NCBI GenBank assembly: GCA_040797845.1
Contig: JBFNFA010000004.1
Location: 124,001 to 188,000, forward strand
Length of the DNA: 64,000 nucleotides
Source: Clostridium_AW sp040797845
GTDB lineage: Bacteria > Bacillota > Clostridia > Clostridiales > Clostridiaceae
Reading direction: 5' to 3'
Of this stretch, positions 26,901 to 33,663 are shown piece by piece. Below the pieces are notes generated by a model. The model saw only the letters and a program-made list of their open reading frames with translations. It had not been told where the DNA came from and did no database searches. The position numbers and the translations under genes were made by a program. The stretch's first letter is position 1. Every line of letters starts with the position of its first letter.

Positions 26901-27941
26901 CTAAGGTAGTTCATTTAAAGATGCGAATCTATATCCTTTAGATTTAGCGTCCTTAATAAACCAATCTAAAATCTCAGTATTAGTTTTTGATACTGCATGT
27001 AATAAATATATTCCGCCACTATGTGCTCTATCTAACAATACCTTTTTCGCAGTTTCATGACTTGGTTGCTTCTTAACATCCCAATCATTATATGCAAAAC
27101 TCCAAAATATAGTTTTATATCCTAAGTCTTTTGTATACTTTAAAGATAGCTCACTATATTTTCCCATAGGAGGTCTAAAGAATTTAGGCATTTTTTGTCC
27201 GGTAACTTCTTCAAAAGCTTTTTCTGTATCTGTAAATTCTTTTTCAAAGGCATCTTTACCTTTAAGAGCCGCTGTAGCCATAGAAGGATGAGTATTAGAG
27301 TGGTTGCAAACTAAGTGACCCTCATCTACCATACGTTTAACTAATTCTTTATTACTATTGATATATGGTTTTACTACAAAGAAAGCAGCTTTTACATCAT
27401 TTTCTTTTAAAATATCAAGTATCTTAGAAGTATAACCATTTTCATATCCTTCATCGAAGGTTAAATAAATAACTTTTTCAGAAGTATTACCTAAATAATA
27501 AGCTGAATGTTCATTAATTATTTTAGCTACATCATCAGGTATACCTGATGGAGTACCATCCTTTTTGGGTACAAAAAACCAATCTCTTTCTTTTGTATTT
27601 AAATTACTACTAACAACATTAGAATTGGTTTGTTTTGAAGCGTCAGTATCTTTCTTTATTTCAGTGGTAGTATCCTTTTTTTCTCCATCATTTTTAGGTT
27701 CTTCTTTTTTAGGCTCTTCTTTTTTAATCTCTTGTTCTTTTATTTTTTCACGTTCTTCTTCAGCTTTATCCTTCTTATCTTCTAAATTGTCCTTTTTTTT
27801 GTCATCAGTAACTACAGAAATATTATCATTGTTATTAGTTTTATTAACTTTATTTATAAATATTCCTAAAGCTGAAGATGCTACAAGCAAGAATAATAAC
27901 AAACTCAATAAAGACTTTTTTCTTTTAGATTTTCTTTTCAA
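26901..27941 (-). CDS. pdaA: PdaA-like polysaccharide deacetylase (delta-lactam-forming)
   Basis: A 346-residue secreted enzyme: basic N-terminus, one membrane segment (about 10-28), a Lys/Glu/Asp-rich linker with K-E-E-P-K repeats (about 35-105) and a NodB deacetylase domain. The PdaA-type features are T-F-D-E-G-Y-E-N-G near residue 160, H-S-N-T-H-P for metal binding, R-P-P-M-G-K-Y and L-L-H-A-V-S. PdaA removes acetyl groups from muramic acid during spore cortex synthesis, giving muramic delta-lactam. I chose TTG at 27941 because AGGTG is spaced for it; ATG 27959 lacks a ribosome binding site. The neighbouring sporulation genes fit the role. The long linker is unusual and may span the wall. 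Confidence 0.87.
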   Translation of the reverse strand: MKRKSKRKKSLLSLLLFLLVASSALGIFINKVNKTNNNDNISVVTDDKKKDNLEDKKDKAEEEREKIKEQEIKKEEPKKEEPKNDGEKKDTTTEIKKDTDASKQTNSNVVSSNLNTKERDWFFVPKKDGTPSGIPDDVAKIINEHSAYYLGNTSEKVIYLTFDEGYENGYTSKILDILKENDVKAAFFVVKPYINSNKELVKRMVDEGHLVCNHSNTHPSMATAALKGKDAFEKEFTDTEKAFEEVTGQKMPKFFRPPMGKYSELSLKYTKDLGYKTIFWSFAYNDWDVKKQPSHETAKKVLLDRAHSGGIYLLHAVSKTNTEILDWFIKDAKSKGYRFASLNELP

Positions 27942-27986
27942 CTTTAAATCACCTGCCATTAATGATATACTTTATTTACTTTATCC

Positions 27987-28027
27987 CGTTAGCTACACAT
28001 TAATACTAAGTATAAATGCGTTAGCTA
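27987..28027. repeat. Direct repeat CGTTAGCTA, two copies
   Basis: CGTTAGCTA at 27987-27995 and 28019-28027, 32 bases apart (about three helical turns), in the divergent space between pdaA and the methyltransferase gene. It could be an operator pair; no known regulator is assigned. Confidence 0.4.
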
Positions 28028-28034
28028 TTGGGCC

Positions 28035-28102
28035 AGTTCAACTAAAGTTTATATGGAATTAAAACTCCATCTGAACTAAGCTTCACTTTATATACGATGG
28101 AG
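28035..28102 (+). promoter_or_regulatory. Two competing hairpins over the methyltransferase ribosome binding site
   Basis: Structure A pairs AGTTCA (28035-28040) and ATGGA (28053-28057) with TCCAT and TGAACT (28066-28070, 28072-28077). Structure B pairs CTCCATC (28065-28071) with GATGGAG (28096-28102), which contains the GGAG ribosome binding site of the start at 28112. The two share CTCCATC and exclude each other. This is a possible translation switch, inferred from pairing only. Confidence 0.4.
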
Positions 28103-28111
28103 AGATGTAAA

Positions 28112-29866
28112 ATGTATAACTTATTTACAGAAAAAATTGAAGAACTATACAATATTATTTTACAACCTATGGATCATATATACAAGGAAATAGCTGTAAT
28201 AAAATACAAGAACATTTTAAATATTACTGATGGGGAAACATTTGGTGAAAAATACTTTAATATATTAAATGATAATAAAAGTACTGGAGTAGTTTACACT
28301 CCAATTGAGATTGCAAACTATATTATAAAAAATACTGTAACTAAAGAAGAAATAATTAATAGTCCTTTTATGAAAATAATAGATCCTTCTTGTGGATGTG
28401 GTAATATTATAATTCCCTTATATAAATATTTATATGACATATATCGAAATAATTTAGAGGAAATAAACAGAAAAAGTGACATATATTTAAATGAACTTAA
28501 TATAAAAGAACATATTATAAAAAATAATATATATGGAATTGATATTGATAAAATAGCTTTAAAGATACTTTTAATAGATATTTACATAGAAAGTGGAGTT
28601 ATTTATACTAATAATTTTAAAAATGATGATTTTTTAAAACTAGAAAGTGATGATAAGTTTGATATTATAATAGGAAATCCACCTTACATTGGTCATAAAC
28701 AGATAGATAAAAAATACTCGAAGAAAATTAAGGAAATATACAGTGAAGTATATAGGGATAAAGGAGATATATGTTATGCTTTCTTTAAAGCTGCATTAAT
28801 GAATTCCTTTGTAAGTGGTAAAGTAAGTTTTATAGTGTCAAGATATTTTATTGAAGCGCATCATGGTAAAGGTTTAAGAAAATATATATTAGATAATTAT
28901 AAAATAGAAAAAATAGTAGATTTTTATGGATTAAGACCTTTTAAGAATATAGGAATAGATCCAGCTATATTGTTTTTAAAAATTAAAAATAATAATGACA
29001 TAGGAGACTATAGAATAAATATAATCAAACCTAATTATAGAAAAGATAAAGAGGAATTTATCAAATATTTATGTAAAAGTGAAGAAAAAGCTTCTAATAG
29101 TTTCTATTTAAATTATAAGTTGTTAAATGAGGAAAGATGGATTTTAAGAGAAGAAAAAGAGTTGGATATAATCAAAAAAATAGAAAGTAAATGTTTTAAT
29201 AAATTAAAGGATATATGTGAAAGTAATCAAGGTATAATAACAGGATGTGACAGAGCCTTCATAGTAAATATGGATTATATAAAGGAGAAAGAGTTAGAAA
29301 GGAATATAATAAAACCTTGGATAAAAAGCAGTAATATAGATAAATTTAGTGTAAGTAGCAATGATAAATATATAATATATTTAAATGATGATGATATAGA
29401 AAAATATCCAAATATAATGAAGCATTTGAATCCTTTTAAAGAAAGATTATCTAAGAGAAGGGAATGCCAGAAGGGTATTAGAAATTGGTATGATCTTCAA
29501 TGGGGAAGGAAAAAATCTATTTTTGAAGGAGAAAAAATAATATTTCCATATAAAAGTAGTAATAATAGATTCGCCATAGATATAGGTAGTTATTATAGTG
29601 CTGATATATATTCAATTAAAATAAAAGAAAATGTTGATTATGATTATAAGTTCTTATTATTTATACTAAATAGTAAAACCTATGAGTTTTATTTCCAATC
29701 TTTTGGGAAAAAGCTTGGGGAGAATTTATATGAATATTATCCAAATACTATTATGGAGTTATGTATTCCAAGAAGATTTCAAGTTAAGGATTTTAAAGAA
29801 GAAGAAATATACAACTATTTTGGTTTTTGTGAAGAAGAAATTGATATTATAAGTAAGGGATTTTAG
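28112..29866 (+). CDS. camA: Solitary adenine-specific DNA methyltransferase, CamA-like
   Basis: A 584-residue type II N6-adenine methyltransferase with fused specificity domain. The SAM-binding motif is D-P-S-C-G-C-G-N (91-98) and the catalytic motif N-P-P-Y is at 189-192, followed by I-G-H-K. The C-terminal recognition part has G-I-I-T-G-C-D-R-A-F-I (from 374), R-R-E-C-Q-K-G-I-R-N-W-Y and L-Q-W-G-R. As I remember C. difficile CamA, the same motifs occur in the same order at almost the same length (577); CamA methylates the last A of CAAAAA and is needed for normal sporulation. No restriction enzyme gene is adjacent. I chose ATG 28112, for which GGAG is well spaced; ATG 28097 is upstream in frame. 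Ortholog status is strong inference; target site is not proven. Confidence 0.85.
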   Translation: MYNLFTEKIEELYNIILQPMDHIYKEIAVIKYKNILNITDGETFGEKYFNILNDNKSTGVVYTPIEIANYIIKNTVTKEEIINSPFMKIIDPSCGCGNIIIPLYKYLYDIYRNNLEEINRKSDIYLNELNIKEHIIKNNIYGIDIDKIALKILLIDIYIESGVIYTNNFKNDDFLKLESDDKFDIIIGNPPYIGHKQIDKKYSKKIKEIYSEVYRDKGDICYAFFKAALMNSFVSGKVSFIVSRYFIEAHHGKGLRKYILDNYKIEKIVDFYGLRPFKNIGIDPAILFLKIKNNNDIGDYRINIIKPNYRKDKEEFIKYLCKSEEKASNSFYLNYKLLNEERWILREEKELDIIKKIESKCFNKLKDICESNQGIITGCDRAFIVNMDYIKEKELERNIIKPWIKSSNIDKFSVSSNDKYIIYLNDDDIEKYPNIMKHLNPFKERLSKRRECQKGIRNWYDLQWGRKKSIFEGEKIIFPYKSSNNRFAIDIGSYYSADIYSIKIKENVDYDYKFLLFILNSKTYEFYFQSFGKKLGENLYEYYPNTIMELCIPRRFQVKDFKEEEIYNYFGFCEEEIDIISKGF

Positions 29867-29895
29867 CTCAGCTAAAATCCCTTAAACATTTTTCG
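29855..29895 (+). terminator. Terminator overlapping the methyltransferase stop codon
   Basis: AAGGGATTTTAGCT (29855-29868) pairs with its complement at 29870-29883, and a T-rich tract begins at 29889. The stop codon TAG is inside the 5' arm. Confidence 0.75.
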
Positions 29896-29930
29896 GTTTT
29901 ATTTAAAGATACTAAAACATATACAACAAT

Positions 29931-29964
29931 GAATTAATATTTAGAATTAATATTTAGAATTAAT
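29931..29964 (+). repeat. 13-bp tandem repeat, 2.6 copies
   Basis: The unit GAATTAATATTTA is repeated at 29931, 29944 and, partly, 29957. It lies upstream of the spoIIA promoter region. Function is unknown; it may be slippage-prone. Confidence 0.6.
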
Positions 29965-30025
29965 GATTTTATGTATAAAAAAACTATTATTGGAAAGAAT
30001 AAATAATGTAATTTAAGAAAAAAGA

Positions 30026-30050
30026 AGGAAAAATATGTAATATGTAGAAT
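30026..30050 (+). promoter_or_regulatory. SigH-type promoter candidate for spoIIA
   Basis: AGGAAAA (30026-30032), 11 bases, then GTAGAAT (30044-30050). This fits the SigH pattern (AGGAWWT / RnnGAAT) known for spoIIA promoters of spore formers. It lies about 55 bases before spoIIAA. I found no convincing full Spo0A box. Confidence 0.5.
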
Positions 30051-30105
30051 ACATAAATTGTTATATAATTGAAAAATGGACAAATAATAAACTGGGGGGA
30101 AAGAT

Positions 30106-30441
30106 ATGTACTTAAAATTCGAAAATAAAGAGGATAAGCTTTTAGTTTACATGATGGGAGAATTGGATCATCATAGTGCAGAAGAAGTAAGAACCAAAAT
30201 AGATGATAGATTAAGCAGAGAAGACATAAAAAAGCTTATAATGGATTTCTCAGGTGTTTCTTTTATGGATAGTTCTGGAATTGGAGTAGTTATTGGAAGA
30301 TATAAAAAGTTATCCCATAACAAGGGTAAAGTATGTATTACCAATGTAACTGACTCGGTAAAAAGAGTGTTCGAGCTATCAGGAATGTTTAAAATAATTA
30401 AGGTATATAACAGCAATAAAGAAGCATTAGAAAATATTTAA
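30106..30441 (+). CDS. spoIIAA: Anti-sigma F factor antagonist
   Basis: A 111-residue single STAS-domain protein. The phosphorylation loop S-F-M-D-S-S-G-I-G has Ser56 at the position of the phosphorylated serine of B. subtilis SpoIIAA. In its unphosphorylated form SpoIIAA binds SpoIIAB and frees SigF in the forespore; SpoIIAB phosphorylates it to switch it off. GGGGGG precedes the ATG. First gene of the spoIIAA-spoIIAB-sigF operon, 16 bases before spoIIAB. Length and motifs are normal. Confidence 0.96.
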   Translation: MYLKFENKEDKLLVYMMGELDHHSAEEVRTKIDDRLSREDIKKLIMDFSGVSFMDSSGIGVVIGRYKKLSHNKGKVCITNVTDSVKRVFELSGMFKIIKVYNSNKEALENI

Positions 30442-30456
30442 TGGGGGGAAAAAACA

Positions 30457-30885
30457 ATGTATGAAAACATGATGAAAATAGAATTTCTTAGCAAATCTGA
30501 AAATGAAAGCTTTGCTAGAGTTGCGGTAGCAGCTTTTGCGTCACAATTAGATCCAACCATAGATGAGATAACAGACGTGAAAACAGCTGTATCTGAAGCA
30601 GTTACAAACTCCATAATTCATGGATATGATAATAAAGAAGATATAATAAGGGTGGAAGCTTACATAAAGGATAAAGAATTAACTGTAATAGTATGTGACA
30701 ATGGTGTAGGGATTGATAATATTGATTTAGCTATGCAACCTCTATATACATCTAGACCAGACTTAGAAAGGTCAGGTATGGGATTTACTGTAATGGAATC
30801 CTTTATGGACAGTTTAACTGTAGAATCTACAGATAGAAAAGGTACTAAAATAATAATGAAAAAAGTTTTTAAATCGTTAAGTTAG
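30457..30885 (+). CDS. spoIIAB: Anti-sigma F factor (serine kinase)
   Basis: A 142-residue GHKL-type protein kinase with the N box E-A-V-T-N-S-I-I-H-G-Y, G1 box D-N-G-V-G-I and G2 box R-S-G-M-G-F. SpoIIAB holds SigF inactive and phosphorylates SpoIIAA; ATP/ADP state decides the partner. GGGGG lies upstream of the ATG. It ends nine bases before the preferred sigF start, and the GGTG ribosome site of sigF overlaps its stop region. Confidence 0.96.
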   Translation: MYENMMKIEFLSKSENESFARVAVAAFASQLDPTIDEITDVKTAVSEAVTNSIIHGYDNKEDIIRVEAYIKDKELTVIVCDNGVGIDNIDLAMQPLYTSRPDLERSGMGFTVMESFMDSLTVESTDRKGTKIIMKKVFKSLS

Positions 30886-30894
30886 GTGAAAAAT

Positions 30895-31653
30895 ATGAGT
30901 GAAGAAAGGGTAAAAAATGTAACTTATGACTACGATGACAATATACAACTGATAAAAAAAGCTAGAGATGGCGATAAAGAGGCACTTAATAATGTAGTAG
31001 AAATAAATTTACCTTTAGTTTCTGCTATCAGTAAAAAATTTCTAAACAGGGGATATGAATACGAAGATATTTATCAAATTGGTTGCATGGGATTAATTAA
31101 AGCTATAAACAATTTTGATTCAAATTATGGTGTAAAATTTTCTACATATGCTGTTCCTATGATAATGGGAGAAATAAAAAGGTTCATAAGAGATGACGGT
31201 ATCATTAAAGTAAGTAGAAGTATAAAAAATACTGCTAGAAAGCTACACTATGATAAAGAGGCTTTAGCAAAAGAGTTAAATAGAGAGCCTACTATCGAGG
31301 AATTATCTGAGTATTCCGGCATAGATACAGAAGAAATAGTATTTGCATCTGAATCTATAAATAATATGCAATATTTATATGATACTATACATCAAGATGA
31401 TGGTTCACCAATAATGTTGATAGATAAAATTAGTGAAAATTATGAAGAAGATAGTGAAATAGTAAATAGAATTGCACTTAAAGAAGCTATAAGTAAATTA
31501 GATGTGAAGTCTCGTCAAATTATAATGTTAAGGTATTTTAAAGATAAAACTCAAGTAGAGGTTGCTAAAATGTTGGGCATAAGTCAAGTACAAGTATCTA
31601 GAATTGAAAAAAGAGTATTAAAAATGATGAAAGATAAATTAAAAATAGGATAA
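30895..31653 (+). CDS. sigF: RNA polymerase sigma-F factor (forespore)
   Basis: A 252-residue sigma-70 family factor of the SigF/SigG type. Region 2 has Y-E-D-I-Y-Q-I-G-C-M-G-L and F-S-T-Y-A-V-P-M-I-M-G-E-I-K-R. Region 4 has a C-terminal helix-turn-helix V-A-K-M-L-G-I-S-Q-V-Q-V-S-R. Third gene of the spoIIA operon, so SigF rather than SigG. I chose ATG 30895, spaced correctly from TTAGGTG; GTG 30886 lies inside that site. A terminator overlaps its 3' end, so the following spoVA genes probably have their own promoter. Confidence 0.96.
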   Translation: MSEERVKNVTYDYDDNIQLIKKARDGDKEALNNVVEINLPLVSAISKKFLNRGYEYEDIYQIGCMGLIKAINNFDSNYGVKFSTYAVPMIMGEIKRFIRDDGIIKVSRSIKNTARKLHYDKEALAKELNREPTIEELSEYSGIDTEEIVFASESINNMQYLYDTIHQDDGSPIMLIDKISENYEEDSEIVNRIALKEAISKLDVKSRQIIMLRYFKDKTQVEVAKMLGISQVQVSRIEKRVLKMMKDKLKIG

Positions 31654-31677
31654 ATTATATATCCTATTTTTTTTTTT
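31641..31677 (+). terminator. Terminator at the end of sigF
   Basis: AAAAATAGGAT (31641-31651) pairs with ATCCTATTTTT (31661-31671), followed by more T residues to 31677. The 5' arm overlaps the last codons of sigF. Confidence 0.85.
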
Positions 31678-31737
31678 AGACTAAAATTTATATTTATGTG
31701 CAAAATATTATTAACATCTTTATAAGGGGTGAAAAAC

Positions 31738-32193
31738 ATGAAATCAAACGAAAAACAGATAAAAGAAAAATTTCAAACGTTATCAACTCAAACAGAGCCT
31801 ACGAATAATACTCTAAAAAATTGTTTTTATGCATTTATAGTTGGAGGGCTTATATGCGATATAGGGCAGTTTGTTAATAATTATTTTCTAAGTAAAGGCG
31901 TTCCAAAAGATGAAGTCGGTACTTATGTTTCAATAGTAATGGTATTTATAGGAGCTTTTTTAACAGGAATTGGTGTCTATGATAAGATTGCTAAATTTGG
32001 TGGGGCAGGGACAGTAGTACCTATAACTGGATTCTCAAATTCAATAGTATCTCCAGCTATGGAATTTAAAAAAGAAGGCTATGTATTTGGAGTAGGAGCG
32101 AAGATGTTTACTATAGCAGGTCCAGTGTTAGTTTATGGAATTAGTACTTCTGTTATAGTAGGGATAGTATATTATTTTTTAAAAGTCTTATAA
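31738..32193 (+). CDS. spoVAC: Stage V sporulation protein AC
   Basis: A 151-residue membrane protein with four hydrophobic segments and the SpoVAC/SpoVAE-type G-G-L-I-C-D-I-G-Q and V-P-I-T-G-F-S-N-S motifs. SpoVAC is a mechanosensitive channel component for dipicolinic acid movement across the forespore inner membrane. I chose ATG 31738, spaced from AAGGGGTG; GTG 31729 lies in that site. First gene of a three-gene spoVAC-spoVAD-spoVAE set, the minimal form typical of clostridia. In spore formers this operon is SigG-dependent; I could not define the promoter. Confidence 0.94.
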   Translation: MKSNEKQIKEKFQTLSTQTEPTNNTLKNCFYAFIVGGLICDIGQFVNNYFLSKGVPKDEVGTYVSIVMVFIGAFLTGIGVYDKIAKFGGAGTVVPITGFSNSIVSPAMEFKKEGYVFGVGAKMFTIAGPVLVYGISTSVIVGIVYYFLKVL

Positions 32194-32224
32194 TAAAATT
32201 TATGTAATCTTAAGAGGTGATAAT

Positions 32225-33247
32225 GTGATAAAAAAAATGGGTAAACAAACTATAAGAATAGATAGTAAACCTAGAATCATATCTGCTTTTAGCATAGTTG
32301 GTCCTAAAGAAGGGGAAGGTCCATTAAAAGATTATTTCGATGTGGTAGTAAATGATGACCTCATTGGTGAGGATAGTTTTGAGAAAGCAGAGAGTACCTT
32401 ATTATATAAAGCTGTAACAGAAAGCATAAAGAAGGCTAATTTAACAGAAGAAAATATAGATTTTTTGTTTGCAGGAGACTTATTGAACCAACTAACCTCC
32501 TCTAGTTTTGCTGCAAGAGATATGAATATACCATTCTTTGGCCTATATGGAGCTTGCTCCACAATGACTGAATCTTTATCATTGGCTTCAATGGCTATGG
32601 ACGGTGGGTTTGCTAATTATGTTGTAGCCGCTACATCTTCTCACTTTTCATCTGCAGAAAGGCAATTTAGATTTCCACTAGAGTTTGGAAGCCAAAGACC
32701 ACCATCTGCACAATGGACTGTTACTGGATCGGGCTCTATGGTACTAGGGAGAGAAGGAAATTATCCTTATGTAACCTATGTAACAGTAGGAAAGGTAAAA
32801 GACTATGGAATAACCGATGCAAATAATATGGGTGCAGCTATGGCACCAGCAGCTGTATCTACACTATATAGTCACTTTAAAGATACGGGAAGAAATCCAA
32901 AAGATTATGATGTAATAGCTACTGGAGATTTAGGTAAGATAGGCAAAAAAATAACTATAGAATTATTAAAAGATTATGGATATGATATTAGCAGTAATTA
33001 CATAGATTGTGGTGAGGAGATATTTGATAATGAAAATCAAGGAACGGATTCAGGTGGAAGCGGATGTGGATGTTCTGCTGTAGTATATTGTGGATACTTA
33101 TATAATAATATGTTAAGTGGTAAATTTAAAAGAGTGCTAGTGGTATCTACAGGAGCATTAATGAGCCCTACATCTTCCTTGCAAGGAGAGACCATACCTG
33201 GAATAGCCCATGCAGTAGCGATAGAATATGGTACTGGAGGCGTATAA
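32225..33247 (+). CDS. spoVAD: Stage V sporulation protein AD
   Basis: A 340-residue thiolase-fold protein of normal SpoVAD length, with F-G-L-Y-G-A-C-S-T-M-T-E near residue 112 and a C-terminal S-P-T-S-S-L-Q-G-E-T-I-P-G-I-A-H stretch. SpoVAD binds dipicolinic acid and works with SpoVAC and SpoVAE in DPA uptake during sporulation and release in germination. Start is GTG 32225 after GAGGTG. It ends three bases before spoVAE. Confidence 0.95.
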   Translation: MIKKMGKQTIRIDSKPRIISAFSIVGPKEGEGPLKDYFDVVVNDDLIGEDSFEKAESTLLYKAVTESIKKANLTEENIDFLFAGDLLNQLTSSSFAARDMNIPFFGLYGACSTMTESLSLASMAMDGGFANYVVAATSSHFSSAERQFRFPLEFGSQRPPSAQWTVTGSGSMVLGREGNYPYVTYVTVGKVKDYGITDANNMGAAMAPAAVSTLYSHFKDTGRNPKDYDVIATGDLGKIGKKITIELLKDYGYDISSNYIDCGEEIFDNENQGTDSGGSGCGCSAVVYCGYLYNNMLSGKFKRVLVVSTGALMSPTSSLQGETIPGIAHAVAIEYGTGGV

Positions 33248-33250
33248 AAT

Positions 33251-33613
33251 ATGTTAGGAGATTATGTTAGTTCATTTATTGTCGGTGGAATTATTTGTGT
33301 AATAGCTCAAATATTAATAGATAAGACTAAATTTACTCCAGCAAGAATATTAGTAACCTTTGTTACTGTAGGCGTTATATTGGGAGCATTAAATATTTAC
33401 GATTACGTAGTAGACATAGGAAATGCAGGGGCAACAGTACCATTACCGGGTTTTGGGTACTCTTTGGCTAAAGCTACTATAAAAGAAGTCAATGAAAAAG
33501 GCTTAATAGGAGCTTTTACTGGAGGAATAAAAGGTACAGCAGGAGGGATTACTGCTGCAATAATATTTGGATATATAATGGCACTGCTGTTTAATCCAAA
33601 AACAAAAAAATAA
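33251..33613 (+). CDS. spoVAE: Stage V sporulation protein AE
   Basis: A 120-residue membrane protein with about four hydrophobic segments and the motifs G-G-I-I-C-V-I-A-Q and V-P-L-P-G-F-G-Y, paralogous to SpoVAC. It is the small SpoVAEb-type subunit of the DPA channel complex. Spacing of three bases from spoVAD implies cotranscription. A strong bidirectional terminator follows. Confidence 0.93.
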   Translation: MLGDYVSSFIVGGIICVIAQILIDKTKFTPARILVTFVTVGVILGALNIYDYVVDIGNAGATVPLPGFGYSLAKATIKEVNEKGLIGAFTGGIKGTAGGITAAIIFGYIMALLFNPKTKK

Positions 33614-33648
33614 TATACCCTGATTAGGGTATATTATTTTTGTTTATT
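33607..33648. terminator. Bidirectional terminator between spoVAE and the PBP gene
   Basis: A 15-bp perfect stem (33607-33621 with 33626-33640), four-base loop, T residues on both outer sides in the respective strands. Confidence 0.9.
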
Positions 33649-33663
33649 ATTTATATTGTTATT

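Noticed and set aside
27565..28062. A 165-codon open frame on the plus strand opposite pdaA, with hydrophobic Ser/Phe/Leu-rich product
   Set aside because: It is the complement of the Lys/Glu linker and anchor of the deacetylase, has no convincing ribosome binding site, and the opposite strand has clear PdaA motifs.
28112..29866. A complete restriction-modification system
   Set aside because: No nuclease domain in the protein and no restriction gene on either side; pdaA and spoIIAA flank it.
29931..29964. A CRISPR array
   Set aside because: Units of 13 bp directly joined, without spacers.
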